This document shows positions 28,670-38,592 of a stretch of 64,000 nucleotides of DNA, in pieces. The notes beneath the pieces are model-generated. The model had not been told where the DNA came from. It ran no database searches and was given only the letters and a program-made list of their open reading frames with translations. Position numbers and translations under genes: made by a program. The DNA is from Kluyvera georgiana ATCC 51603 (GTDB lineage: Bacteria > Pseudomonadota > Gammaproteobacteria > Enterobacterales > Enterobacteriaceae). How positions within the stretch are numbered: the first letter of the stretch is position 1; each line of letters starts with the position of its first letter. The stretch lies in assembly GCF_001654985.1 (NCBI RefSeq), contig NZ_LXEU01000081.1, positions 52,589 through 116,588 on the forward strand, written 5' to 3'.

Positions 28670-29809
28670 ATGATCGATTATGAAGTATTGCGTTTTATCT
28701 GGTGGCTACTGATCGGCATTCTGCTGATTGGCTTCGCCGTCGCCGACGGCTTCGACATGGGGGTGGGCATGCTCACCCGTTTCCTCGGTCGTAACGACAC
28801 CGAGCGTCGAATCATGATTAACTCCATCGCTCCGCACTGGGACGGTAACCAGGTGTGGCTGATCACCGCCGGCGGCGCGCTGTTTGCTGCGTGGCCGATG
28901 GTGTATGCCGCGGCCTTCTCCGGCTTCTATGTGGCGATGATTCTCGTGCTGGCGGCGTTGTTCTTCCGTCCGGTCGGCTTCGACTACCGCTCGAAGATTG
29001 AAGACAGCCGCTGGCGCAACATGTGGGACTGGGGCATCTTCATCGGTAGCTTCGTACCACCGCTGGTAATTGGCGTGGCGTTCGGTAACCTGCTGCAGGG
29101 CGTACCGTTCCATATGGATGAATATATGCGCCTGTACTACACCGGTAACTTCTTCCAACTGCTGAACCCGTTTGGTCTGCTGGCCGGTATCGTCAGCGTG
29201 GCGATGATCCTGACGCAGGGGGCAACCTATCTGCAGATGCGTACCGTTGGCGAACTGCACCTGCGTACCCGTAATGTCTCGATGATTGCGGCGCTGGTCA
29301 CGCTGGTGTGCTTCGCACTGGCGGGCGTCTGGGTTTACTACGGCATTGATGGTTATGTGGTGAAATCGGTTCTGGATCATACCGGCCCGTCTAACCCGCT
29401 GACCAAAGAAGTGGCGCGTGAAGCGGGTGCATGGATGGTGAACTTCAACAACATGCCGGCGCTGTGGGCCATTCCTGCTCTGGGCGTAGTGCTGCCGCTG
29501 CTGACGATTGTTAGCACCAAAGCGGACAAAGGGGCATGGGCGTTCCTGTTCTCCTCGCTGACGCTGGCGTGCATCATTCTGACCGCCGGTATTGCCATGT
29601 TCCCGTTCATTATGCCTTCCAGCACAATGATGAACGCGAGCCTGACCATGTGGGATGCGACCTCCAGCCAGTTGACGCTGAACCTGATGACCTATGTTGC
29701 GATTGTCTTCGTACCGATTATTCTGGCCTACACCACCTGGTGTTACTGGAAAATGTTCGGTCGCATTACCAAAGAAGACATCGAACGTAACACCCACTCT
29801 CTGTACTAA
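28670..29809 (+). CDS. cydB: CydB, cytochrome bd-I ubiquinol oxidase subunit II
   Basis: This is the second large membrane subunit of bd oxidase. It has 379 residues, the E. coli length, and about nine membrane spans. Conserved features are WWLLIGILLIGFAVADGFDMGVG at the N terminus (proton channel Asp) and NSIAPHWDGNQVWLITAGGALFAAWP. It starts 15 nt after cydA with an ACAGGAG site and is followed at 14 nt by cydX. Confidence 0.97.
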   Translation: MIDYEVLRFIWWLLIGILLIGFAVADGFDMGVGMLTRFLGRNDTERRIMINSIAPHWDGNQVWLITAGGALFAAWPMVYAAAFSGFYVAMILVLAALFFRPVGFDYRSKIEDSRWRNMWDWGIFIGSFVPPLVIGVAFGNLLQGVPFHMDEYMRLYYTGNFFQLLNPFGLLAGIVSVAMILTQGATYLQMRTVGELHLRTRNVSMIAALVTLVCFALAGVWVYYGIDGYVVKSVLDHTGPSNPLTKEVAREAGAWMVNFNNMPALWAIPALGVVLPLLTIVSTKADKGAWAFLFSSLTLACIILTAGIAMFPFIMPSSTMMNASLTMWDATSSQLTLNLMTYVAIVFVPIILAYTTWCYWKMFGRITKEDIERNTHSLY

Positions 29810-29823
29810 GTAAGGAGCTGAAT

Positions 29824-29937
29824 ATGTGGTATTTCGCATGGATTTTGGGAACGCTTCTTGCCTGTGCATTCGGCGTGATCACCGCGCTGGCGTTAGAGCA
29901 CGTCGAAGCGACCAACGCGGGTGAAGAAAAGCACTGA
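29824..29937 (+). CDS. cydX: CydX (YbgT), small subunit of cytochrome bd oxidase
   Basis: This 37-residue protein has one membrane helix starting MWYFAWILGTLLACAFG, followed by a polar tail EHVEATNAGEEKH. It matches E. coli CydX, which is needed for stable, active bd-I oxidase. An AAGGAGCTGAAT site precedes the ATG. The TGA overlaps the ybgE ATG (TGATGA). Confidence 0.95.
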   Translation: MWYFAWILGTLLACAFGVITALALEHVEATNAGEEKH

Positions 29938-30233
29938 TGAAAAATGTTATCGCAATGTTGTACGCGATAATGGACAAGCGCCCCCTGCGGGCGCTTTCCC
30001 TTGTTATGGCCCTGCTGCTGGCAGGCTGCATTTTCTGGGATCCGTCGCGCTTTGCGGCGAAGACCAGCGAGCTGGAAATCTGGCATGGGTTTCTGCTGAT
30101 GTGGTCCGTGTGCGCGGGCGTGATTCACGGGGTGGGCTTCCGCCTGCGGTCGATTCACTGGCAGGGGAGTTTTTGTCCGCTTATCGCCGATCTGGTGTTA
30201 TTTGCGGGGCTGATTTTCTTCTTTTACCGCTGA
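29937..30233 (+). CDS. ybgE: YbgE, cyd operon membrane protein of unknown function
   Basis: This 98-residue protein has three hydrophobic segments and matches E. coli YbgE (97 residues), which is co-transcribed with cydABX but has no settled role. Conserved stretches are MDKRPLRALS, GCIFWDPSRFAAKTSELEIW and GVIHGVGFR. The ATG overlaps the cydX stop, so translation is probably coupled. Confidence 0.93.
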   Translation: MKNVIAMLYAIMDKRPLRALSLVMALLLAGCIFWDPSRFAAKTSELEIWHGFLLMWSVCAGVIHGVGFRLRSIHWQGSFCPLIADLVLFAGLIFFFYR

Positions 30234-30251
30234 AAATTTTCATCCGAAGAC

Positions 30252-30273
30252 TATGGGCTTGCACGAGCCCATA
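30252..30273 (+). terminator. Hairpin after ybgE, possible terminator
   Basis: TATGGGCT and AGCCCATA with a 6-nt loop are followed by AAAAATTT rather than a clean T-run. It is 19 nt past the ybgE stop and separates the cyd and tol clusters. Confidence 0.45.
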
Positions 30274-30379
30274 AAAATTTACTCTCCGTTTACTTCTCCC
30301 CATTCCAAACCATCATTCCCGCGCGTATAGTAGCGAAGTTCAAAAACCCAAAAAATTTTTTGCATTACTGGGACGTAAA

Positions 30380-31482
<1,103 letters not shown>

Positions 31483-31485
31483 GCC

Positions 31486-31914
31486 ATGGCCAGAGCACGT
31501 GGACGCGGGCGTCGCGAACTGAAGTCCGAAATTAACATCGTTCCGCTGCTGGATGTGTTGTTGGTGCTGCTGCTGATCTTTATGGCGACAGCGCCGATCA
31601 TTACGCAGAGCGTGGAAGTGGATCTTCCTGATGCCACCGAATCACAGGCTGTCAGCAGTAATGATGAACCCCCGGTCATTGTTGAAGTGTCCGGCGTGGG
31701 GCAATACAGCGTGAACGTTGGCCCGGAGAAGATGCCGCAGCTGCCGCCTGAACAGGTGGTCGCGGAAGCGCAGCGTCGTTTGCAGGCGAATCCGAAGACG
31801 GTCTTCTTAATTGGGGGCGCGAAAGACGTGCCTTACGATGAAATAATTAAAGCGCTTAACCTGTTACACAGCGCCGGGGTGAAATCGGTTGGGTTGATGA
31901 CTCAACCCATTTAA
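31486..31914 (+). CDS. tolR: TolR, Tol-Pal system inner-membrane protein
   Basis: This ExbD-like partner of TolQ has 142 residues and a single membrane helix. The proton-path Asp23 is in EINIVPLLDVLLVLLLIF. A periplasmic domain (residues 45-142) ends with KSVGLMTQPI. The start ATG lies 3 nt after the tolQ stop, with AAGGGGTAAGCC upstream. Confidence 0.96.
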   Translation: MARARGRGRRELKSEINIVPLLDVLLVLLLIFMATAPIITQSVEVDLPDATESQAVSSNDEPPVIVEVSGVGQYSVNVGPEKMPQLPPEQVVAEAQRRLQANPKTVFLIGGAKDVPYDEIIKALNLLHSAGVKSVGLMTQPI

Positions 31915-32008
31915 CCGCCGACATGCCGCACCAGCGCAGGGTGTGGGTCGGCAATGACCCACATCGTGTGTTGTAGAGTAACGGGGGAACAGTTTTTGGG
32001 AACCGAGA

Positions 32009-33268
32009 GTGTCAAAGGCAACCGAACAAAACGACAAGCTTAAACGAGCGATAATTATTTCAGCAGTGCTGCACGTGATTTTGTTTGCAGCGCTGATCTG
32101 GAGTTCGTTCGATGAGCATTTAGACGCTGCGGCTGGCGGTGGCGGCGGTTCGTCCATCGACGCAGTCATGGTCGATCCGGGTGCGGTTATCGACAACTAT
32201 AATCGTCAACAGCAGCAGCAGGCCAGTTCGAAACGCGCGCAAGAGCAGCGTGAAAAGCAGGCTCAGCAGCAGGCTGAAGAGTTACGTGAAAAACAGGCTG
32301 CGGAACAGGAACGCTTAAAAGCGCTGGAGAAAGAGCGTTTACAGGCCCAGGAAGCGGCGAAGCAAGCCCAGCAACAGCAAAAACAGGCGGAAGAAGCGGC
32401 AGCCAAAGCCGCCGCTGATGCCAAAGCGAAAGCCGACGCGCAGGCTAAAGCGGCCGCGGAAGCGGCAGTGAAAGCCGCTGCGGATGCGAAAGCAAAAGCC
32501 GATGCGCAGGCGAAAGCGGCTGCGGAAGCGGCGAAGAAAGCCGCCGCTGACGCGCAGAAGAAAGCCGAGGCCGAGGCCGCCAAAGCGGCTGCGGATGCGA
32601 AGAAAGTTGCCGAAGCTGCTGCTGCGAAAGCCGCTGCCGATGCGGAGAAGAAAGCCGCTGCGGAAGCTGCGAAGAAGGCTGCCGCGGAAAAAGCCGCCGC
32701 TGAGAAGGCCGCTGCTGCTGAAAAAGCAGCCGCAGAGAAAGCTGCCGCCGCTGCGGAAAAAGCGGCTGCCGATAAGGCTGCTGCGGCGGCTAAAGCGGCA
32801 GCAGACAAGAAAGCTGCTGCGGAAAAAGCCGCCGCTGCCAAAAAGGCCGCCGCGGAAAAAGCAGCCGCTGCTTCTGGCGTTGACGATCTGTTAGGCGACT
32901 TAAGCTCCGGTAAGAATGCGCCGAAAGGCAGCACCAGCGGTAGCGCCGGTGGCTCTTCTCCTGCTAAAGGTAACAAAGCTGGGCAGGGTGGGGCATCGCA
33001 GGCTGAAATTGCGTCCTATATTGCGCAGGTTCAGGCGGCGATTAAAGGTCACCTGTACGACTGGGATACCTATAAAGGGAAGACCTGTACGCTGCGCGTG
33101 AACCTGGCAGAAGATGGTACGGTGCTGAGCGTGAAGCAGGAAGGTGGTGATGCGGCGTTCTGTCAGCAGATGCTCGCGGCAACCAACCGGATGACCAAGT
33201 TCCCGAAACCGCCGTCACAAGCGGTCTGGCAGACCTTTAAGAATGCGCCGCTGGACTTCAAGCCATAA
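32009..33268 (+). CDS. tolA: TolA, periplasm-spanning protein of the Tol-Pal system
   Basis: TolA links the TolQR motor to Pal and TolB and is the entry route for group A colicins and filamentous phage. It has 419 residues and starts with GTG. Domain I is the membrane helix with Ser18 and His22 facing TolQ. Domain II (about residues 65-290) is a long Ala/Lys/Glu-rich helix made of short AAAEKAAA/KAAADAKAKAD repeats. Domain III (about 330-419) is globular, with CTLRVNLAEDG and the C-terminal KNAPLDFKP; its two Cys probably form the known disulfide. Domain III differs noticeably from the E. coli sequence. Confidence 0.96.
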   Translation: MSKATEQNDKLKRAIIISAVLHVILFAALIWSSFDEHLDAAAGGGGGSSIDAVMVDPGAVIDNYNRQQQQQASSKRAQEQREKQAQQQAEELREKQAAEQERLKALEKERLQAQEAAKQAQQQQKQAEEAAAKAAADAKAKADAQAKAAAEAAVKAAADAKAKADAQAKAAAEAAKKAAADAQKKAEAEAAKAAADAKKVAEAAAAKAAADAEKKAAAEAAKKAAAEKAAAEKAAAAEKAAAEKAAAAAEKAAADKAAAAAKAAADKKAAAEKAAAAKKAAAEKAAAASGVDDLLGDLSSGKNAPKGSTSGSAGGSSPAKGNKAGQGGASQAEIASYIAQVQAAIKGHLYDWDTYKGKTCTLRVNLAEDGTVLSVKQEGGDAAFCQQMLAATNRMTKFPKPPSQAVWQTFKNAPLDFKP

Positions 33269-33397
33269 AGATTATTTTTCGCGGCAGTACGCGAAAAATA
33301 AAGGCGGGATCGTCGCAGGGTTTTGGTAGTTTTGTGTATTTTAGTTTGTTAACATTCTGCTAAATTATCGTGGGCTTTCCGCCTGGATAAGGGAGAA

Positions 33398-34693
33398 ATG
33401 ATGAAGCAGGCATTACGAGTAGCGTTTGGTTTTCTGATGCTGTGGGCAGCGGTGCTGCACGCAGAAGTACGTATCGAGATCACCCAAGGGGTGGACTCGG
33501 CGCGTCCGATTGGCGTCGTTCCGTTCCAGTGGGCCGGGCCAGGTGCCGCACCTGAAGATATCGGCGGCATTGTTGGCGCCGACCTGCGTAACAGCGGGAA
33601 ATTCAACCCATTAGACCGCTCTCGTCTGCCGCAGCAGCCGGGCAGCGCTCAGGAAGTTCAGCCGGCCGCATGGTCTGCGCTGGGCATTGATGCCGTGGTT
33701 GTCGGCCAGGTTAGCCCGAACGCCGACGGTAGCTATAACGTTTCCTACCAGCTGGTCGATACCGGCGGTGCGCCAGGTACCGTTCTGGCTCAGAACACCT
33801 ATAAGGTGAACAAGCAGTGGCTGCGTTACGCGGGCCATACTGCCAGTGACGAAGTGTTCGAGAAACTGACCAGCATTAAAGGCGCGTTCCGTACCCGTAT
33901 CGCCTACGTGGTGCAGACCAACGGCGGCCAGTTCCCGTATGAACTGCGCGTTTCCGACTACGATGGCTACAACCAGTTTGTGGTACACCGTTCTCCGCAG
34001 CCGCTGATGTCGCCGGCATGGTCTCCGGACGGCTCTAAACTGGCCTATGTGACCTTCGAAAGCGGTCGTTCAGCGCTGGTCGTACAGACCCTGGCAAACG
34101 GCGCGGTGCGTCAGATTGCGTCGTTCCCGCAGCACAACGGTGCGCCGGCATTCTCGCCGGACGGTTCTAAACTGGCGTTCGCCCTGTCGAAAACCGGTAG
34201 CCTGAACCTGTACGTGATGGACCTTGGCTCCGGCCAGATTCGTCAGGTGACCAACGGTCGCAGCAACAACACTGAACCAACCTGGTTCCCGGACAGCCAG
34301 AACCTGGCCTTTACCTCTGACCAGGCCGGTCGTCCGCAGGTGTATAAAGTGAATGTTAACGGCGGTGCTCCGCAGCGTATTACCTGGGAAGGTTCGCAGA
34401 ACCAGGATGCTGACGTCAGCAGCGACGGCAAGTTTATGGTAATGGTTAGCTCGGCCAACGGTCAGCAGCACATTGCTAAGCAAGATCTGGAAGCGGGTGG
34501 TGTACAGGTTCTGTCATCAACGTTTTTAGACGAAACGCCAAGTCTGGCACCTAACGGCACTATGGTAATCTACAGCTCTTCTCAGGGGATGGGATCCGTG
34601 CTGAATTTGGTTTCTACAGATGGGCGTTTCAAAGCGCGTCTTCCGGCAACTGATGGACAGGTTAAATTCCCTGCCTGGTCGCCGTATCTGTGA
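33398..34693 (+). CDS. tolB: TolB, periplasmic beta-propeller protein of the Tol-Pal system
   Basis: TolB is a periplasmic partner of Pal, the target of TolA, and a colicin E translocation factor. It has 431 residues, with a signal peptide (to about residue 22, cleavage near LHA-EVRIE). The N-terminal alpha/beta domain is followed by a six-bladed beta propeller with repeated [10 protein letters not shown] motifs. A 130-bp gap with its own upstream sequence separates it from tolA, consistent with the E. coli tolB-pal-cpoB promoter. Confidence 0.96.
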   Translation: MMKQALRVAFGFLMLWAAVLHAEVRIEITQGVDSARPIGVVPFQWAGPGAAPEDIGGIVGADLRNSGKFNPLDRSRLPQQPGSAQEVQPAAWSALGIDAVVVGQVSPNADGSYNVSYQLVDTGGAPGTVLAQNTYKVNKQWLRYAGHTASDEVFEKLTSIKGAFRTRIAYVVQTNGGQFPYELRVSDYDGYNQFVVHRSPQPLMSPAWSPDGSKLAYVTFESGRSALVVQTLANGAVRQIASFPQHNGAPAFSPDGSKLAFALSKTGSLNLYVMDLGSGQIRQVTNGRSNNTEPTWFPDSQNLAFTSDQAGRPQVYKVNVNGGAPQRITWEGSQNQDADVSSDGKFMVMVSSANGQQHIAKQDLEAGGVQVLSSTFLDETPSLAPNGTMVIYSSSQGMGSVLNLVSTDGRFKARLPATDGQVKFPAWSPYL

Positions 34694-34703
34694 TAATAAT
34701 TAA

Positions 34704-35249
<546 letters not shown>

Positions 35250-35258
35250 GAGAATTGC

Positions 35259-36056
35259 ATGAGCAGTAACTTCAGACATCATTTAATGAGTCTGTCGTTA
35301 CTGGTTGGCATAGCGGCCCCCTGGGCCGCTTTTGCTCAGGCGCCAATCAGTAGTGTCGGCTCAGGCTCGGTCGAAGACCGCGTCACTCAACTCGAGCGTA
35401 TTTCCAATGCTCACAGTCAACTTTTGACCCAACTCCAGCAACAACTCTCCGATAACCAGTCTGATATTGATGCCCTCCGTGGACAGATCCAGGAAAGTCA
35501 GTACCAACTGAATCAGGTGATGGATCGTCAAAAGCAGATCATGCTGCAAATTGATAGCCTGAACGGCGGTAGCGGTGCGACACCGGCACAGCCCGCTTCG
35601 GGTGACCAAAGCAATGCGGCAGCGGCGACGTCAGCGCCAGCGGGCGGAAATACCGCTTCGTCCGGCGTTCCGGCGCAGACGGGCGATGCAAATACCGATT
35701 ACAACGTGGCGATCGCGCTGGTGAAGGACAGTTCTCGCCAGGATGACGCGATTGTGGCGTTTCAGAATTTCATCAAAAAATACCCTGATTCAACCTATCA
35801 GCCCAATGCCAACTACTGGCTGGGTCAGCTGAATTACAACAAGGGTAAAAAAGATGATGCGGCGTACTATTTTGCGTCGGTGGTGAAAAACTATCCGAAG
35901 TCGCCTAAGGCGGCGGACGCGATGTTTAAGGTCGGGGTGATCATGCAGGACAAAGGCGATACCGCAAAAGCGAAAGCGGTCTATCAGCAGGTTGTCAGCA
36001 AATACCCAGGTACCGACGGTGCGAAGCAGGCGCAAAAACGTCTTAGCGGGCTGTGA
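35259..36056 (+). CDS. cpoB: CpoB (YbgF), coordinator of cell-wall synthesis and outer-membrane constriction
   Basis: This periplasmic protein links the Tol system to PBP1B/LpoB in dividing cells. It has 265 residues. A signal peptide ends near AFA-QAPISS. An N-terminal coiled coil (about 38-105, VTQLERISNAHSQLLTQLQQ) drives trimerisation. A Gln/Ala/Ser linker is followed by TPR repeats (about 150-260, ANYWLGQLNYNKGKKDDAAYYF). It starts 9 nt after pal and ends the tol-pal cluster. Confidence 0.96.
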   Translation: MSSNFRHHLMSLSLLVGIAAPWAAFAQAPISSVGSGSVEDRVTQLERISNAHSQLLTQLQQQLSDNQSDIDALRGQIQESQYQLNQVMDRQKQIMLQIDSLNGGSGATPAQPASGDQSNAAAATSAPAGGNTASSGVPAQTGDANTDYNVAIALVKDSSRQDDAIVAFQNFIKKYPDSTYQPNANYWLGQLNYNKGKKDDAAYYFASVVKNYPKSPKAADAMFKVGVIMQDKGDTAKAKAVYQQVVSKYPGTDGAKQAQKRLSGL

Positions 36057-36066
36057 TGCGTGAAGT

Positions 36067-36096
36067 AAGACCAGAAATCGTGTTATTTCTGGTCTT
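36067..36096 (+). terminator. Strong hairpin after cpoB, probable terminator
   Basis: AAGACCAGAAAT and ATTTCTGGTCTT form a perfect 12-bp stem with loop CGTGTT, 10 nt after the cpoB stop. The trailing T content is short (CTTGCC). Confidence 0.7.
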
Positions 36097-36142
36097 GCCG
36101 CATGAAACATAAGCAGTTAAGTGATCTTTGTCGAAATTTTTG

Positions 36143-36170
36143 TTGCGCAGAATTCTGAATTCAGTAATAT
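36143..36170 (+). promoter_or_regulatory. Promoter of the Lys/Val tRNA cluster
   Basis: TTGCGC (-35) and TAATAT (-10) are spaced by 16 bp and followed by a GC-rich discriminator (GCCGCC) typical of stringently controlled stable-RNA promoters, about 50 bp before the first tRNA. The -35 is weak, so the call is moderate. Confidence 0.55.
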
Positions 36171-36221
36171 ATGCCGCCGTTGCCAAGGGATATCAAACAT
36201 CCTGAAAGTGGCGAAAAAAGT

Positions 36222-36297
36222 GGGTCGTTAGCTCAGTTGGTAGAGCAGTTGACTTTTAATCAATTGGTCGCAGGTTCGAATCCTGCACGACCCACCA
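36222..36297 (+). tRNA. lysT: tRNA-Lys (anticodon TTT), copy 1
   Basis: This 76-nt cloverleaf has GGGTCGT acceptor, TTGACTTTTAATCAA anticodon arm, GCAGGTTCGAATCCTGC T arm and an encoded CCA. It is first of seven tRNA genes; order equals E. coli lysT-valT-lysW-valZ-lysY-lysZ-lysQ, on which the symbols are based. Confidence 0.98.
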
Positions 36298-36325
36298 ATC
36301 GCTAAGGTGGAACGCGATTGTAAAA

Positions 36326-36398
36326 CGTGAAGGATAACGTTGCGTAAGCAACGGCCCGTAGGGCGAGGCGAAGCCGAGTCATCCTGCACGACCCACCA
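36326..36398 (+). repeat. tRNA-tail repeat, copy 1
   Basis: This begins CGTGAAGGATAACGTTGC and ends with an 18-nt copy of the tRNA-Lys 3' end (ATCCTGCACGACCCACCA). It can fold as GGAT/ATCC closing three hairpins: CGTTGC-GTAA-GCAACG, GCCC-GTA-GGGC and GGC-GAA-GCC. This copy has the loop variants GTAA and GTA. Confidence 0.85.
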
Positions 36399-36424
36399 CT
36401 TAAAGTAGTATCCAGCGTAGTATC

Positions 36425-36500
36425 GGGTGATTAGCTCAGCTGGGAGAGCACCTCCCTTACAAGGAGGGGGTCGGCGGTTCGATCCCGTCATCACCCACCA
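36425..36500 (+). tRNA. valT: tRNA-Val (anticodon TAC), copy 1
   Basis: 76 nt; GGGTGAT acceptor, CCTCCCTTACAAGGAGG anticodon arm, GGCGGTTCGATCCCGTC T arm, encoded CCA. No tail repeat follows it. Confidence 0.98.
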
Positions 36501-36502
36501 CC

Positions 36503-36578
36503 GGGTCGTTAGCTCAGTTGGTAGAGCAGTTGACTTTTAATCAATTGGTCGCAGGTTCGAATCCTGCACGACCCACCA
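36503..36578 (+). tRNA. lysW: tRNA-Lys (anticodon TTT), copy 2
   Basis: Identical to copy 1. It begins only 2 nt after the CCA of tRNA-Val copy 1, so the two are necessarily separated by processing of one precursor. Confidence 0.98.
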
Positions 36579-36604
36579 ATTTAACATCGAACTCCGATGT
36601 TAAG

Positions 36605-36675
36605 CGTGAAGGATAACGTTGCTTCAGCAACGGCCCGAAGGGCGAGCGAAGCGAGTAATCCTGCACGACCCACCA
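36605..36675 (+). repeat. tRNA-tail repeat, copy 2
   Basis: Same element as copy 1 with CGTTGC-TTCA-GCAACG, GCCC-GAA-GGGC and a shortened third hairpin (GAGCGAAGCGAG). It ends with AATCCTGCACGACCCACCA. Before it lies a small AACATC/GATGTT hairpin. Confidence 0.85.
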
Positions 36676-36731
36676 TCTTTTTTAGGTGGGTTCGGCGGCA
36701 GTAGTATCAGTTTTGTATCCAGCGCAGTTTC

Positions 36732-36807
36732 GGGTGATTAGCTCAGCTGGGAGAGCACCTCCCTTACAAGGAGGGGGTCGGCGGTTCGATCCCGTCATCA
36801 CCCACCA
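36732..36807 (+). tRNA. valZ: tRNA-Val (anticodon TAC), copy 2
   Basis: Identical to Val copy 1 over 76 nt. The next tRNA-Lys starts 3 nt later. Confidence 0.98.
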
Positions 36808-36810
36808 CTC

Positions 36811-36886
36811 GGGTCGTTAGCTCAGTTGGTAGAGCAGTTGACTTTTAATCAATTGGTCGCAGGTTCGAATCCTGCACGACCCACCA
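36811..36886 (+). tRNA. lysY: tRNA-Lys (anticodon TTT), copy 3
   Basis: Identical to copy 1. Followed by an AACATC/GATGTT hairpin and tail-repeat copy 3. Confidence 0.98.
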
Positions 36887-36912
36887 ATTTAACATCAAAC
36901 TCAGATGTTAAG

Positions 36913-36985
36913 CGTGAAGGATAACGTTGCTTCAGCAACGGCCCGAAGGGCGAGGCGAAGCCGAGTCATCCTGCACGACCCACCA
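36913..36985 (+). repeat. tRNA-tail repeat, copy 3
   Basis: Has CGTTGC-TTCA-GCAACG, GCCC-GAA-GGGC and GGC-GAA-GCC, and ends with the tRNA-Lys tail. Its spacer from the preceding tRNA resembles that of copy 2, which suggests the Val-Lys-repeat unit was duplicated. Confidence 0.85.
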
Positions 36986-37030
36986 TCTAAAGATGGTTCC
37001 GAGTAAAAATCTTTCAGGCGGCACCCGTAT

Positions 37031-37106
37031 GGGTCGTTAGCTCAGTTGGTAGAGCAGTTGACTTTTAATCAATTGGTCGCAGGTTCGAATCCTGCACGAC
37101 CCACCA
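37031..37106 (+). tRNA. lysZ: tRNA-Lys (anticodon TTT), copy 4
   Basis: Identical to copy 1 over 76 nt; followed by tail-repeat copy 4. Confidence 0.98.
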
Positions 37107-37133
37107 ATATACAAGGTGGTAACTGGTAGAGAA

Positions 37134-37206
37134 CGTGAAGGATAACGTTGCTTTAGCAACGGCCCGAAGGGCGAGGCGAAGCCGAGTCATCCTGCACGAC
37201 CCACCA
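37134..37206 (+). repeat. tRNA-tail repeat, copy 4
   Basis: Same element with first-hairpin loop TTTA; the stems are unchanged. It ends with the tRNA-Lys tail. Its leading spacer differs from the other copies. Confidence 0.85.
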
Positions 37207-37240
37207 TCCTGAATGATTGAAGCAGTAACCCTTATCCAAG

Positions 37241-37316
37241 GGGTCGTTAGCTCAGTTGGTAGAGCAGTTGACTTTTAATCAATTGGTCGCAGGTTCGAAT
37301 CCTGCACGACCCACCA
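37241..37316 (+). tRNA. lysQ: tRNA-Lys (anticodon TTT), copy 5
   Basis: Identical to copy 1. It is the last gene of the cluster and lacks a tail repeat; a terminator follows directly. Confidence 0.98.
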
Positions 37317-37324
37317 GTGTAGAA

Positions 37325-37347
37325 AGGCGCCCTAAAGGCGCCTTTTT
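37325..37347 (+). terminator. Terminator of the tRNA operon
   Basis: AGGCGCC and GGCGCCT with loop CTAAA run into TTTTT, 8 nt after the last CCA. Confidence 0.9.
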
Positions 37348-37524
37348 GCTTTCTGGAATGAATCTCCTCCCCAGCTTTCTCATTCTCAGCACCATCAAAA
37401 ATTCATCACGACATTTCTCCCACAATCGGCTATCTTGTTTAGCATATAAAACATATTTCCGTGGTAATGGTGAATCCACACCTTAAACCGCGTATTTCGT
37501 TAAGCCAGTAAAACGAGAAGCATG

Positions 37525-38568
37525 ATGAGCGTGATGTTCGATCCTGAAGCAGCGATTTACCCGTTCCCGCCGAAACCAACGCCGTTGAACGACGATGAAA
37601 AGCAATTTTATCGCGAGAAAATCAAGCGGTTGCTCAAAGAGCGCAATGCCGTCATGGTGGCGCACTATTACACCGACCCGGAAATTCAACAGCTGGCAGA
37701 AGAAACCGGCGGCTGTATTTCGGATTCACTGGAGATGGCGCGCTTTGGTGCGAAGCATCCGGCTTCTACGCTGCTGGTGGCCGGTGTGCGCTTTATGGGC
37801 GAGACGGCCAAAATCCTCAGCCCGGAAAAAACCATTCTGATGCCGACGCTCAATGCGGAATGCTCGCTGGATCTCGGTTGCCCAATTGAAGAGTTCAATG
37901 CCTTCTGCGATGCGCATCCTGATCGCACCGTCGTGGTCTATGCCAATACCTCCGCGGCGGTAAAAGCACGTGCCGACTGGGTGGTCACCTCCAGCATCGC
38001 CGTTGAATTGATTGAACACCTTGATAGCCTGGGCGAAAAAATTATCTGGGCGCCGGATCGTCACCTGGGCCGCTATGTACAAAAGCAAACAGGTGCCGAT
38101 GTGCTGTGTTGGCAGGGCGCCTGTATCGTCCATGATGAGTTCAAAACGCAGGCGCTGGGCCGCATGAAAGCGCTCTATCCGCAGGCGGCGGTGCTGGTCC
38201 ACCCGGAGTCGCCGCAGGCGATTGTTGATATGGCCGATGCCGTAGGTTCAACCAGTCAGCTGATTAACGCGGCGAAAAATCTGCCGCATCAGCAGCTCAT
38301 CGTGGCGACCGATCGCGGCATCTTTTACAAAATGCAGCAGGCGGTACCGGATAAAGAGCTGTTTGAAGCGCCAACCGCTGGGGAAGGCGCTACCTGCCGT
38401 ACGTGCGCCCACTGCCCGTGGATGGCAATGAACGGCCTGAAAGCCATTGCGGAGAGCCTCGAAAACGGCGGTGCGGCGCATGAAATTCACGTTGATGAAT
38501 CGCTGCGTAAAGGCGCGCTTATTCCGTTGAACCGCATGTTGGATTTTGCGGCTACACTACGAGGATAA
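37525..38568 (+). CDS. nadA: NadA, quinolinate synthase
   Basis: This 4Fe-4S enzyme condenses iminoaspartate with dihydroxyacetone phosphate to quinolinate in NAD synthesis. It has 347 residues. Cluster cysteines appear in [17 protein letters not shown] and CRTCAHCPW (three conserved ligands near residues 113, 200 and 297). The start MSVMFDPE matches E. coli; an ATG one codon earlier (37522) is possible. It is followed after 24 nt by pnuC. In E. coli NadR represses nadA-pnuC; I did not find a clear NadR site by eye. Confidence 0.96.
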   Translation: MSVMFDPEAAIYPFPPKPTPLNDDEKQFYREKIKRLLKERNAVMVAHYYTDPEIQQLAEETGGCISDSLEMARFGAKHPASTLLVAGVRFMGETAKILSPEKTILMPTLNAECSLDLGCPIEEFNAFCDAHPDRTVVVYANTSAAVKARADWVVTSSIAVELIEHLDSLGEKIIWAPDRHLGRYVQKQTGADVLCWQGACIVHDEFKTQALGRMKALYPQAAVLVHPESPQAIVDMADAVGSTSQLINAAKNLPHQQLIVATDRGIFYKMQQAVPDKELFEAPTAGEGATCRTCAHCPWMAMNGLKAIAESLENGGAAHEIHVDESLRKGALIPLNRMLDFAATLRG

Positions 38569-38592
38569 CTTGTCTAACACGCTGGAGTTGAA

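Noticed and set aside
32263..32976. Ala/Ser/Phe-rich antisense frame over tolA
   Set aside because: It is the reverse complement of the TolA Ala/Lys repeat region.
36298..37206. Tail repeats read as tRNA pseudogenes
   Set aside because: Only the last 18-19 nt match tRNA-Lys; the rest is unrelated and conserved between copies, so they are repeats and not decayed tRNAs.
36228..37486. Short ORFs within the tRNA cluster
   Set aside because: They read through tRNA genes and their repeats; no ribosome site and no protein-like composition.
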